From assembly GCA_020055645.1 (NCBI GenBank), contig CM034549.1:33379930-33443929 (forward strand): 64,000 nt of DNA, in the 5' to 3' direction. The DNA comes from Tomocerus qinae. Lineage: Eukaryota; Arthropoda; Collembola; Entomobryomorpha; Tomoceridae. Made by a program: the position numbers and the translations under genes. Under the pieces are notes generated by a model. It had not been told where the DNA came from and did not search any database. It saw nothing but the letters and a program-made list of their open reading frames with translations. Shown here in pieces: positions 53,110 through 64,000 of the stretch (its first letter is position 1; every line of letters starts with the position of its first letter).

Positions 53110-56100
53110 CTAATAATTAGTCACAAGGGGATCTCTTAAATTCAAATTAATGGATTTTAGTTTTTCAGCATTAGCAGCAATGTTGTCGACAACGCTCTGG
53201 ACATCCCAGTGTTTCCTGAGAAGGGCGTCTTCCATAGTAAAAGGCCCATGTCTTATGCATCTTAATTGAGTACACACAGCAAAACTGTGCAGTCGGATTC
53301 CTATGTCGTGGATCATTGTCTTTAGATACTCCTCCGTTTCGTTTATACCATGAATTTCTAAACACAAAAAGATCGCTATAATTAACACTAACAGCGATAA
53401 TACAATTCCCTTGTTTCCATTATGTGTGTTAGTTTTACAATTTCAATGCGATAAAAATAATATTCGCAGCATTAATATAAAGAAATTATATCCAGAAATT
53501 TTTAAAAAGGGGGGGCGGGGGCGAATAATTAATTGCGTCAAAAATATTATTTGTTGCGCGACGCAAAGGGCGTTAAATTTTCAGAATTTGATTTTTTTTG
53601 AAAATAAATCTTTTTCCCAATTTATAGGGGTCGCAGCTCCCCTGACCCCTCTAGACACGTGCTTGCATGAAAATGCCAATTGGTTTTTTATACTTGACAA
53701 GAAACAAAACAGGGACGTTGGACTAAATTAAAATCTGCTAGTAAACTTTTTATTTTCCAGACTAAAATTGACCCCATTATTAATGAATTTAGTCCAACGA
53801 AAAAATAAACATTTGCTTTTAATTTTAGAAAGTCGCAGCCAGGAGACTCGATGGCGACTGGAGAGGATTATTGTCATTGTTCAAGCGATTATAATTTAGA
53901 TTTTGATCGTAACTCAAATCCGGAGAGATTTTCTTCAATTGATACAAACAGTATTTTTTGAGCTTAAAACAATCTGTGATTTCTTGAATCTTCTAATTTA
54001 AAACCCAATATTGGTTGATCACAATAATAATTTACATTTTACAATCATAAAATAAAATATTAACATAAATAGTAATACAGTAATAATTATTATTTATAAA
54101 TTAGAAATTAGTTAGTAAATTAAAGAATTATTTACCAATATCAAAATGGGGTAAATCAAATTTAATGCACTTCAAACCATACAGGACAGTTTCCGAATTT
54201 TCTGCAGGACGTACTAAACCTTTGCTGGCAATTTCATAAGCTTTCTGACTAGTGCTTGCCACTCCTAGAGCACTGAAAATAAAATATAAACATTGAAATA
54301 AATAATTTGCATTCATTTTATTACTTTGTTGTTTTAAAATTTAAACATCTAATCTAATGTCTATTTACACCGATTACAAGACAAAGATAAGTGTTCAGTT
54401 AACGACTAACGACCCCTTCAGACAGCCATTTTAGCCGGTTAATTGGCTAGTCAGCTGGTTAAAAAGCTTTTTAGTCGGATAAAATTGAACACTGAAAGAG
54501 ATTCCAACAGTCCCAGTAAAGAATAATCCTTCTACATAAAAGATTACCCCCTTCCTTCCCTTGAAAGGCTCCATCTCCGTTTTATTAAGTTTCAAAGTCT
54601 CCCTTAGAACGATTTTGCAGGGCACTCGAAGTAATTGGGAAAGTTTTGTCGTTTTCTAGAATAATAATAAAAGGTTTTCTTTCCCTGAAAAAAATTCGCC
54701 CTTTTACTTCCTACTGGGAATATAATTTTCAGCGACGTAAGGTCGGCCGTTCGCACATTTTTCGAGAGTCTTTACCAGTGAACTAAGATTTCAAAATCGT
54801 TAGCATGTAAAATGCCAAATAGGACTGACTAATTTTCCTGGATGAACAATATAGCATGAGTGTCCTGGCCTGGCTTACTAATTGTTATTATTATACTGTT
54901 ACTGTAACTTTGTCCACAAAAATTTACTCATAAGATAATTGTTGATGAGATGATTGTATTGATGATAAAAGCTTGTCCATCATGTGTCTTCTGATGGTCT
55001 TAAAAGTAGACTTGGCTCCAATCCGCCCGGTGTGGAAATACGTATTCGTCGCCACTCCAAATTTCCCAGACACCACGTAGCTTCGCAACCAACGACTGTT
55101 CTTTATCTTTTTACTAGTGAAGTCCCCTCCATTCAACCCACACACTGAAATAGATAATAAAATACACGGTTACACCCAAGCAAGGACGTATTTAGGGATG
55201 GGCTTTACGGGCTGAAGCCCCCCCCCCGAAATCCAAGAAAATGGGAATTTTTTCTCAAAATAGCAAAACTTTTCAAGCCATTTTTGACTTATTTCCTGCC
55301 AAAAGTTTTAAAACATCTATTGGAAATCTGTTCCCCCCCGAAACTCAGTTCTGTATACGTGCTTGCACTCAAGGGTTATAACAGACAGGGAGTGTCAATG
55401 GGCAAGAAATATTCTAAAATTCGTTTAAAAATTCATCTTGTTTTTACAAATATCTTAACCTTAACGTCCTTGTCCTGACCCTGTCTCCGAAAAAAGAATT
55501 CAACGTACAATAAACAATTGTTTTTAACTCACAGCAATTTTTACAGAATTTTCAATCATCAATATTTAACAAGCTCGCCACTAGATCTTTTAGATCTATC
55601 CCATATCAAAATCTATATAGGACGGAAAACATTACATTCTTTATATAAAAGTTTTGACTTTTCGAGACTCGGAATTTTTCCTCAGATGTTTAGGCGTAGA
55701 GTAGAGAGCTTCAGCCCATAAAGCTGCCCCCTTCCCAATACGTGTTTGCTAAAACATACAAAGCAATCCAGACGTATCTTTTCCAAGATATGCGGGGTAG
55801 TAGACCTTAATGTCTTCTGGTTGATATCTTTGTCCAATCACAAGGGGATTGTCGGAGTAATTGGGGCCTTCCACTACTTCAATCACATCATTTCCATCCT
55901 GAATCCGATTTACAATACGTTTCCCAAACTCTTCGTTTCCTCCTGCTGTATCCGACCCCACTCTTCGAACATCAACCATTTTTTCCATGGAGTGGTATGC
56001 CATAGCATTTAGATCTGATTGCACAAACACAAAAAAATAGTTACTATAGGTGAACGTGCTTGAGAGTGCAGTGATTAGAACGATTGTGACAGATGCTAGC

Positions 56101-56363
56101 AGCTTACTAGTTTACTCCTGAAAACTATTTTACGGACTTGGAACGTTTAACCCCGGAAAAGAGGTCAAAGTCCTTCGTTGTCTGCTCCTGTGGTGGGAAA
56201 TGGAATGTTTTAAATGTGACATACCTTGTGTAATCTTTTGGCACAATTCCATCTTGCAATGTTTAAGGGATACTCCATATGGCTTATAGATACACACGAT
56301 ACCGTTCAGAGATCTCCAGACCTCTGCGGCGGTCTTGACGAACTTCAAGGACGTCTCAATCAT
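53110..56363 (-). CDS. TRUB2: TRUB2-like mitochondrial mRNA pseudouridine synthase, 5 exons
   Basis: TRUB2 belongs to the TruB pseudouridine synthase family. In mammals it is mitochondrial, sits in the RNA-granule pseudouridine synthase module and modifies mitochondrial mRNAs. Exons in reading order are 56225-56363, 55760-56014, 54928-55144, 54136-54272 and 53110-53357. All introns are GT..AG, phases agree, and the 996-nt CDS gives 331 residues, the same as human TRUB2. Shared blocks include LNGIVCIYKPYG near residue 20, NPLVIG near 103, SGLLLCG near 129, QKAYEIASKGLVRP, and the C-terminal stretch with IHDIGIRLHSFAVCTQ, GPFTMEDALL and HWDV. The basic, amphipathic N-terminus could be a mitochondrial presequence. 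The canonical R/T-L-D catalytic motif is not seen: residues 123-131 read LGKDTSGLL, where human has an Asp four residues before the Ser-Gly. Intron 2 carries a hAT MITE. The gene lies 457 bp downstream of GCLM on the same strand. Confidence 0.93.
53505..53668. mobile_element. Degraded MITE, right end only
   Basis: A G-run followed by GCGCGACGC, TTTTTGAAAATAAATC, CCCCTGACCCC and CTAGACACGTGCTTG resembles the right half of the hAT-type MITE family. The left end and the duplication are not recognisable. Confidence 0.45.
55181..55365 (+). mobile_element. hAT-type MITE copy 3, in TRUB2 intron 2
   Basis: CAAGGACGTATTTAGGGATG at the left, CTGTATACGTGCTTG at the right. Flanks CACCCAAG (55173-55180) and CACTCAAG (55366-55373) match at 7 of 8. 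It is nearly identical to the copy at 43194 over the first 60 bases and is shorter internally (185 bp). Confidence 0.82.
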
Positions 56364-56820
56364 ATTCCTTTAAAACTACACAATCAATAACAATAATACA
56401 TATTATCATTAATTATCCATTTTTCGAAATCTGCACTATTTATAAAAATCCTGTGAAAAGGTTGTAAATAATGTAATTGCAAACTGCGAGCTATTTTATT
56501 GGACATTTTAACACTTTATTTTTGTTAGGTGATTTGGTGGACTCATAAAACGACTGGTTATAATTTTATATGATTTATGACACATGGCGGATCTTTCATA
56601 ATAGGATGGGATGCTGTACTGTTGTACTCGAAGCTAACTAAACTACCTATTATAGTAATAATGAATAATGAATGAATGACGTTGAAAAGTTTGAAGAATA
56701 GCATTCATGAGAATAATTTAATATTGGTATTATTATTACAGAGAGTAACATTACTGACAATGTAGTGAAGTTATTTGAAATAAAATAATAATATATCGAT
56801 TTTGACTTGAGAGGATATTG
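56364..56820. other. GCLM-TRUB2 intergenic spacer
   Basis: 457 bases between the GCLM stop and the TRUB2 start, both on the minus strand. It must hold the GCLM 3' UTR and the TRUB2 promoter. Minus-strand AATAAA (plus TTTATT) occurs at 56495-56500 and 56515-56520. No transposon end is seen. Confidence 0.5.
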
Positions 56821-59298
56821 TCACTGATGGGGACTGGGCGTAGCAGCAATGCAAGCGACATATCCCTTGGTGGACAAAACTCCACGACACTTTAAATGGA
56901 CTTGATATCTCAATACCCAGTTAGGTCGCCACTTTTCATCTTCATTTCCCAAAACTGATTGAAACGACTGAATTAAAGAAACCATCATTTCATCCGATAA
57001 GATATCTGGCAATAATCAAAATCTATTCACTCATCCACATCAATCAACCTTCTGTAGTAATCACAAATAAATCAGCAACAATGTAAAACAGGCCAATTTC
57101 CTTCATAGACCACCAAAGTTTAAAAATATTAATGTCAAGGGGGTGTGGTGGGGAGTGGGGGCTTCGAGCGAATATAATTCCGGGAAATTGGCTGAACGCA
57201 AAGTAATGGGATTTTCAGTTTCAGCACGGATTAAGATTTCCAAGATGAGCATGAAATGAAAGCCCGATTTTTAAAAGAAATTAAAACATCGATTTGGCTC
57301 GAAAATTTTGAATTTGGGTAAGGAAATGCGTGTAAGATATATCTTTTGTTTTGATTTTTCTTTCCCGTTTGTGAACACAAATTCAAAACCTGTCAAATTC
57401 AATTGTTTTTGAATAAAAAAAATTGGATTCATTTAGGTATTTTCGCTATTGTGCTATAACATCATTCACAAGAACATGTACGTATATCGTTTTTACGAAT
57501 TTAGTTTGATAAATATTGAATCTTTATGGTCTCCGAGAAAATTGCTTGTTGCCAAAATGTGTTTTGCATTGTTGGTCTAATCTAAACCAAGAAACGATTG
57601 CTTACTAATTGGGTCACTGTGGGTTAGTAATTGAAGATTTTGGAGTTTACAAAATTCGGATAGCTCAGGTGGAACGACACAACAAGACGCCAGATTGATT
57701 TGAATTATACTTGGCTTGATATTTGCCCACTCAAATAATTTTATGAAAAGCTGCGTATCAACATCACAAAGGCCGATCATTTTAACTTTCCCTTGCAAAA
57801 CCATTTCCTCAAGAATACACCAAACAGTTTTCAACATGTCAAGGGACAATGGCTCCCCTTCTGGCAAACCAGAAATGGCAAAGACAAGCGTGTCCAAGTG
57901 CTCCACAGAGGTACTTTTCAATCCTAGTCATCAAACATTTGATAATGTCAATTCTCCTAATATTTTTACGGATATAATCCTTATAAAAATTATATAAAAA
58001 ATAACGCAAATAATTTTTTAAATCAATACAATAAATAAATAATATAATATACATAATTATATAATAGAGAAATTAATTATTAGTACAATAAAAAAATTAG
58101 TTCAATTCACGATTGGGATTAAAATCAGAAAAAGGCAATTTCCTTAGAGCGAGACGTTGGAAAAGTCTTGCCCTTTAGGAAAATTTAAAATCAGTTGTTG
58201 TAAAACCAGCCAAATGACTATTTTGAAAATAATTGTCCAGAGAGTTTTTGATTAAATTCCTATAATTTTTGTTTTCCTGCATAATTTTTTATATCGCCTT
58301 GGTAGATTATGGCGATAAGACACATTAAAATCCACAAACGTACGAACTACAAACTCGCGTCGTGCAAGCTTTCACAGAATCGCGATTAAAATCTAAATCG
58401 TGAATACAACTTCTTTATACTTAAAGCAGCAGCTTCAGAATATTTATTTACAGAAAAATCAAGACCTCGATACAGAGCTGCAAGAATGTCATCTTTCTTC
58501 AACGAATATAAAAATATTTTAGCAGTGACTTTCAAATCAAGACGATCGACTGTCTCCTCATTTTTCTCTTCTTGTGCCAATATGAACTACATAATACAAT
58601 ACATGTTACTTTAATACAATACAATCTATATCCGTTTTTTGTAAACAAATTGACAATATTTAGATGTATATACCTCGTAAGCATTTCCGTTTTCCCATGT
58701 GTGATCCTTCACTTCCTTATGCTGTTCAATGCAAGATTTGAGACTCTGATACAACTGACAAGATAAATAAAACTCTTAGAAAGTTCCACCAACAACCATC
58801 AACGCATCAAAAATTGTTTGCTGTCCAGCACTTATCGTTATGAATGAGTCTTTTTATGCGTTTAAAAAAGTATTATTCCACCACTTGGTTTGATATTGGA
58901 GAGTATCTGGAGACCTTAGTATTTGCAAACTATAAAATAGTGCAAAGATTCCCTAGCTAAAGCAGTAAAAACTGTATCGCGTCAGTTATACAGGGTAGAC
59001 AAAAGCTTAATCCTATGTTGATTCGATTTAGTTTCTTTAGACGATGATTTTGACTATTTCTTACATTGGGACTTTTAATTTGTTGGAGACGATTCTATTC
59101 TAAAGATTGTCAAGAATCTTTTTGTTTAAAACCTTTATGAACTCGACCACCTTCATTTATGATAAGAAAGAAAATGAAGTCAAGGAAGTGCAAAATTAAA
59201 ATGTATACCTCTTCTTCTGCAGTTTCATTTCCTTTCTTCCAAGTTATACCTTTACTGAGTATATTTCCTGAAGAAATGATTACTTCTCTGTTGCTCAT
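56821..59298 (-). CDS. GCLM: Glutamate-cysteine ligase modifier (regulatory) subunit, 5 exons
   Basis: GCLM binds the catalytic subunit GCLC in the cytosol and raises the efficiency of glutamate-cysteine ligase, the first step of glutathione synthesis. It has an aldo-keto-reductase fold without that activity. Exons in reading order are 59209-59298, 58674-58754, 58421-58586, 57606-57923 and 56821-57005. All introns are GT..AG, phases agree, and the 840-nt CDS gives 279 residues (human 274). Diagnostic matches are SGNILSKG near residue 10, KVTAKIFL near 77, the stretch with INLASCCVVPPEL near 197, LLTHSDP near 211, and the C-terminal WVLRYQVHLKCRGVLSTKGY. The donor after exon 3 was chosen at 58421 because it restores the phase and the family spacing before STSVEHLDTL. 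The first exon's ATG gives the short family N-terminus. On the minus strand TCAGTT about 220 bases upstream could be an initiator. TTTATT at 56495-56500 and 56515-56520 are possible poly(A) signals on the minus strand. Confidence 0.95.
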
Positions 59299-59777
59299 TC
59301 CTTACTAGCCACAGACAACAGACTTTACGAATGATTGCAATATTTAGCCGGGTCTTACTCCGTTGGAGGTAATAATTTGCAATAGCTGAAACTTTGACCT
59401 TGAAACAAATCAACACAAACAAAATATTGATTAATATATTTAGAATTAATTTAGAATAACATTCAATAAGAAATATTTGGGCCAATTTTATAAACGTAAT
59501 ATTTTGTAGTTTCATAATAACTGACTGAGTTTTAGTCACTTACCAGTTACAAAATTTAAATTTTTTGACTTATTTATTCTCTACACGCACCGACACACCT
59601 CACATGCAATTTTGTCAACTAATGTAATTTGTAATTTGGCGGGGAACACGTATAACAGTCTATAGCACCCAAAATTTAGTACATGAAATTATGCGTTGGG
59701 TTCTCAGGCGGCAGGCACTAGAAAATTATCCCGTTTTTAGATAACTAGAAGAAGGAAAGGGTAGGCGCGGCGGACTG

Positions 59778-59954
59778 CAAGAACGCATTGACGGGGGCTT
59801 TACGGACTGAAGCCCCCCCCCCCGAAATCCAAGAAAAAGGATTTTCTCAGAGTAGTAAAAAGATTTTTGACTCATTTTCGTCAAAAAATGCCCAAAATTT
59901 ATACAAATATCTGCCCCCAAAACTCAGTTCTGTTAAGTTCTGTATACATGCTTG
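59778..59954 (+). mobile_element. hAT-type MITE copy 4
   Basis: Left end CAAGAACGCATTGACGG, right end CTGTATACATGCTTG. Flanks GCGGACTG (59770-59777) and GTGGACTG (59955-59962) match at 7 of 8. The 177-bp body has the family's C-run and CGAAATCCAAGAAA. It lies upstream of GCLM. Confidence 0.8.
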
Positions 59955-59962
59955 GTGGACTG

Positions 59963-60428
59963 GAAAGAAAAAGAACACCTATGTAGAGTCATAGTTTTGA
60001 GTGGGAAATGAAAGAAGTCGAAGTGGTACATTTCCCAGTGAGAAACAAAAAGGTCAAGTGGGTGGGAAAATGGGAAATAGAAAAATCAAGTGGGAAGTAG
60101 ACCCTAATTCCGCCAGATGGCGGAACTCATTTCCACTATTTCCCAAATTGGTTGGATTTCCCAGTGTTCAACGAAATTTGCTGGGAAATGGGAATATCCG
60201 AAACTTTTTGAAGAGTACGTAGTTTCTTCGCAAACAGGCGCATAGAGGCGCTGAATTCAAAAAGTGGCTTCCGCCACCAAGCATTATTCTCTCGGCGGCA
60301 ATATAATAGCTAGTCTGCCGAAATACTAAAAGGCGGTGAACTACTATACACATTGCTTGATTCACTTGATTGTGTTTGAATCCAATAGCGCAAATCCACC
60401 ATATTTCTTCCACCGTGCATAGTAGGAG
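59963..60428. other. No gene recognised
   Basis: Non-coding sequence with repeated GGGAAAT/ATTTCCC words at 60001-60195 that could fold back imperfectly. No target duplication was found and no open frame has a recognisable product. Confidence 0.4.
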
Positions 60429-60436
60429 CAAGTCAT

Positions 60437-60665
60437 CAAGGCCGTATTGAGGGGTGGGGGGTCATTGGATGCACCCCGAAATCCAAGAAAAAGGGAAATT
60501 TTTTCTCAAAATACCAAAAAATTTCGTGCTTCACGCGATTTTAAGGCTATTTTTGACTCTTTTTAGACAAAATAAGCCAAGATTTTTCGCGCTTCGCGCG
60601 ATTATGCCTAAATTATCCTATGATATCATTGCCCTCTCTGAAATCGACTTCTAAATACGGCACTG
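60437..60665 (+). mobile_element. hAT-type MITE copy 5
   Basis: CAAGGCCGTATTGAGGGG at the left, CTAAATACGGCACTG at the right. Flanks CAAGTCAT (60429-60436) and CTAGTCAT (60666-60673) match at 7 of 8. It contains two GCGCGATT motifs. Its closest relative here is the inverted copy at 51839-52056. Confidence 0.82.
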
Positions 60666-60719
60666 CTAGTCATACATGCAATATTCATCGATAAAGGGGA
60701 TAATAAATTGCCCCTTTGA

Positions 60720-60840
60720 CCAGGCACGTATGTAGAAATTTGGTCAACCAAAATGCGAAAACATTTTTCAATTTTTGGCCTTTTTTGGGAAAAAAATTTC
60801 TTTTTCCCACGTTTGGGGGGCGGGCGCTGCAACAAGGCTG
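60720..60840. mobile_element. Truncated CAGGCACGTAT-family MITE
   Basis: Starts CAGGCACGTATGTAG like the element at 37339 and keeps the CAATTTTTGGCC and GGGCGCTGC parts, but lacks the right inverted end. It abuts the left arm of the 16-bp foldback element, which may have removed that end. Confidence 0.5.
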
Positions 60841-61256
60841 AATTGGGAGAGGAGCTATGGGCATTAATCTCCATATTAGAAAATCTCGCCGTTAGACAAT
60901 CTCCTTATTAGAAAATCTCCCCACAATCTCCCTATTAGAAAATCTCCCCGTTAGACAATCTCCCCGTTAGACAATCTCCCTATTAGACAATCTCCCTATT
61001 AGAAAATCTCCCCGTTAGACAATCTCCCTTTTAGAAAATCTCCCTATTAGAAAATCTCCCCGTTAGACAATCTCCCTATTAGAAAATCTCCCCGTTAGAT
61101 AATCTCCCTATTAGAAAATCTCCCCGTTAGACAATCTCCCTATTAAAAAACTTAACTTTGTAACTTAATTAGAATTAACTTTTTGCTTAATTTTGTAGTC
61201 CAAGATTTACGCAGGATCTATCCAGGTTTTGAATTGGAAATCCGAAAAACGGGGGG

Positions 61257-61412
61257 CAGTGGCGGGATTAGTGATGGGCAAAAGTGGGCCCGTGCCCACG
61301 TGTAATTTTAGGTTTTTATACTTTAGATATTATAGGAATTATTGAAAAAACAAATAAAAATTTTTGTTTTTTACTGGTGCCCTTGTCCGAAAAAATCCTA
61401 GCCCCGCCACTG
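61257..61412. mobile_element. hAT-type MITE with exact 8-bp duplication
   Basis: CAGTGGCGGGATTAG at the left and CTAGCCCCGCCACTG at the right are inverted. ACGGGGGG flanks both sides exactly (61249-61256, 61413-61420), although part is a G-run. CAGTGGCG-type ends are typical of hAT elements. The 156-bp copy sits in the centre of foldback element C. Confidence 0.8.
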
Positions 61413-62069
61413 ACGGGGGGGGGGGTCTATCGCAGAGAAGATTAGAAAATCCAAACTTGAGAAAATGGATGACAGCAAAACAGGTTAAAAACGTTTCTCC
61501 AAAAGAAGGCAATAGATTTTTAAGTGTGATTTGGGAACAATTATAAAGTATGTGAATAATGTGAAATATGTTTAACCACTATCCATTCACACAATAAATC
61601 GTTGAACCCCATTCTTAAATAGAAAATAATCATAGTAAAATTAAGTGATTACTGACACTATTTTATTGTTTCAAATGTGTAGTGTGTGTTTCAAATATTC
61701 CATAACTTCACCACTACCTAGGGTCAATATTTTTGTATTAAAACAGCATTTTGGTTATCGGCAACTTACTCTGGCCACCCACTAGGTTCACATTAATTTT
61801 TGGCTTGGGGTATGAGGTTACGTTACTTTGAGGGGCGCTGCGCCCCTTCCCCCACTGGATACGTGATGGCAGTACGTAAAATGGTGATTCAAAGTATCCG
61901 AGTCAAAAATTTGATCATGGTGGGTGAACGGAGTAATTTTCTAAAGGCCGCAATGATATTTCTAAACAAAAGGTTGACAAAAGGCGAAGTTTTGGAATAT
62001 TTTATTTATCTGAAATACAGTCGACCCATCGTACAATATTGCCCTCAATACACGCTAGCTTTATTTATA

Positions 62070-62097
62070 ACAGGACCTTGGTCCTGTGACCAGCTAG
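62070..62097 (+). mobile_element. Helitron-like 3' terminus
   Basis: A perfect hairpin ACAGGACCT/TTGGTCCTGT region (62070-62087) is followed by GACCAG and CTAG before T. It matches the layout of the end at 18280-18306 (hairpin around CTTGG, then CTAG-T) more than the 33.7-kb family. The 5' end was not located. Confidence 0.5.
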
Positions 62098-62959
62098 TTA
62101 GTAATATATTTTTCTATTTAAAATAGTATTTTGCAATAGTGATGTCTTAATTGCCATTTTTCTTTTGTACTTTTGTTAACGAAGCCTGCCCGCTTGGCCA
62201 CTGCACATTATTAATAACTAATTACAGATTCATATTATTATCAAGTAATTATTAGTAGTGACCAATCTCGTTTTACCATTTCCTTATCCTAGATCCTTCC
62301 TTTACTAACAATTTGGGGCGGGGGCTATAACAGAAAATATTGATTGCTTTTTGTACACTACTTTTTGTATTTTTCAAAAGTACATACAAATATGAATTGG
62401 ATGCAAGTATTTTTGAAACAGTAGATGGACAAACAGTTTACTTCAAGTACAGGTAAACAGTATGCAGTTTTCCATTACATAATTGGAATTTGATAGTCTC
62501 ATCATTCCCATTTTCCCATGTCCGATCCACCTCCACACTCCACGTCTCAAATTACTAAGTTTTATAGTTTCGATTTTCGTTCTGCCGTTTCTCCTTATTT
62601 CTCATACCGGGAGATTGTCTAACGGGGAGATTTTCTAATAGGGAGATTGTCTAACGGGGAGATTTTCTAATAGGGAGATTGTCTAACGGGGAGATTTTCT
62701 AATAGGGAGATTGTCTAACGGGGAGATTTTCTAAAAGGGAGATTGTCTAACTGGGAGATTTTGTTTAATAGGGGAGATTTTCTAGTACGGTTGATTTTGC
62801 AACGTATTCAGTCAGCTCCCCCCTCCAAATGGAGTTCTAAATATAATTCTGCACCTGAACCCTGAGTGAAAATGCTCAAAATGCTGTATCGTAATATGTG
62901 TTCTGTATGTGGTCTAAATTCCAAGTAAACTACTTTAACCAGAGGTAGAGGGCACAGGG

Positions 62960-63228
62960 CAGGGTTGGCAAGTGAAATATTTCGCTTGAAATAAATAGAG
63001 AAATAAATGACTTTATTTCGCGAAATATTTCACTTCAGCTTTTGTTGAAAAGTGAAATTAATGAAATAAATACAACAAAGTGAAATAAAGTCATTTATTT
63101 CACTTGAAAAGTGAAATAAATGCCATGTATCCCTATTTATTTCATTTTATTTCATTAATTTCAATTTATTTCATTTATTTCACTTTTCAAGATAAAGTCA
63201 TTGAAATGTGAAATAAATGCCAACCCTG
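62960..63228. mobile_element. Palindromic hAT MITE with exact 8-bp duplication
   Basis: Ends CAGGGTTGGCA and TGCCAACCCTG are perfect inverted repeats. GCACAGGG flanks both sides exactly (62952-62959, 63229-63236). The 269-bp interior is almost wholly GTGAAATAAATG-like words and their complements, so the whole element can fold. It carries no coding capacity. Confidence 0.92.
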
Positions 63229-63236
63229 GCACAGGG

Positions 63237-64000
63237 ACATTTCCAAAAAGCTAGATTTGCTAAACCCTAGTACAGTCTCCATACAATTTTTCAAGGAAAA
63301 GTCTCGAAGCACTTTCCTAAGAATAAACCTCACTTTAGAATTCAGAAAATCCCTGTGGGAGGATTAGTCAAGGATAAATTTATTACTTAGACCTATGCTT
63401 TCTGAGTATTTTTGACTCTGAGTTTCAATGCGATATTCAGCCATAGTTTTTTGCATGGATATGGAAGACCCCACAGTTTCTGTGTATTGATATGAAGAAA
63501 GAGAATAAATAGTAAGCGATGCCACCTATTCTTAGTTTCAGAGCTGTCCTATATTCCTAGTAGCACCAGGGTAGGGGTGCTGAAGGGCGATTTCAAAAGA
63601 AGGGCATGAAATGCTACAAAAAACATCGCTGGGTGACTGTGAAGAAGGTTGGAATAATCGGCTGTTTTTCTTATAGAATACTCCTTAGGGTAAGAATACA
63701 TCTGTCTGTCTGTTACCTTCTTAGGATAGGATCAAAGGTGGCTGGCTGAGGAAGGGTACCTAAGCTCATTCATACTATCTATATTATATTATAATGTATG
63801 TAATAGTAGATGTACGTATATAGTAACGTATAGAAAGTGTGCGACTTCCCTTTAAATTTTAAATTCTCAACATTCTTTAAATATTTCTCCTCACCGACCA
63901 CCATCCATTGGGTTACCTAGACCTTAACCTATATCCTTCACTGCATTCAGCCTTTATCAGCATAACAGTGTCACTGTCACGCACATGCATATAAATAAAT
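63237..64000. other. No gene recognised
   Basis: Non-coding sequence to the window's end; no transposon ends or structured repeats were recognised beyond short TATA-rich tracts around 63780-63820. Confidence 0.45.

Larger units (their letters stand above)
60864..62785. mobile_element. Foldback element C with 16-bp repeat arms
   Basis: The left arm (about 60864-61149) is about 17 units alternating GTTAGACAATCTCCC and ATTAGAAAATCTCCC, i.e. a 32-bp pair of 16-bp halves. The right arm (62608-62785) is about 11 units in reverse complement (GGGAGATTGTCTAAC, GGGAGATTTTCTAAT). The 1.46-kb centre contains a hAT MITE (61257-61412), a Helitron-like end near 62097 and no convincing gene. A target duplication was not found. 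Confidence 0.8.

Noticed and set aside
60864-61149. CRISPR-like look of short regular repeats (also the 40-bp array)
   Set aside because: The units are contiguous with no unique spacers, occur in inverted arms and lie in an intron-bearing animal genome.

Overview
The window is animal nuclear DNA. Four spliced protein-coding genes with canonical GT/AG introns can be read end to end, intergenic DNA is AT-rich, and there are many small DNA transposons. A short GGTTAGG-type tract near 1.63 kb matches the arthropod telomere unit (TTAGG)n, and the gene set fits an arthropod. The species cannot be named from this sequence. No rRNA, tRNA, LTR element, LINE, endogenous virus or Polinton was recognised.

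Layout. From 1 to about 39 kb there is no gene I can name. The first 33 kb holds only scattered hairpins, one clear hAT MITE (3652-3833), an inverted-repeat element (9014-9262), a Helitron-like 3' end (18.3 kb) and microsatellites. From 33 to 38 kb there are three short Helitrons, a hAT MITE with a perfect target duplication, and three exon-like ORFs on the minus strand. One of these weakly resembles the first membrane helix region of UbiA/UBIAD1 prenyltransferases. From 39.4 to 43.4 kb lies a large foldback structure whose arms are 40-bp minisatellites and whose two pairs of terminal inverted repeats are interleaved.

From 44.3 to 59.3 kb are the genes. SURF4 (ER cargo receptor, plus, 7 exons) converges on a DEK-C/SWIB chromatin protein gene (minus, 3 exons). 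A 1.34-kb hAT element with an exact 8-bp target duplication sits just upstream of the SWIB gene. Then come TRUB2 (mitochondrial pseudouridine synthase family, minus, 5 exons) and GCLM (glutamate-cysteine ligase modifier subunit, minus, 5 exons), in tandem 457 bp apart. The predicted lengths are 270, 216, 331 and 279 residues; those of SURF4, TRUB2 and GCLM are equal or close to their human relatives. These are unrelated housekeeping functions (ER export, chromatin, mitochondrial RNA, glutathione synthesis), and no shared pathway is implied.

From 59.7 to 63.3 kb is a dense block of DNA transposons: several hAT-type MITEs with 7/8 or 8/8 target duplications, a second foldback element with arms made of 16-bp repeats, a Helitron-like 3' end and a palindromic hAT MITE. 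The most distinctive content is this catalogue of short non-autonomous DNA transposons, whose target duplications can be read directly, and the two foldback elements.
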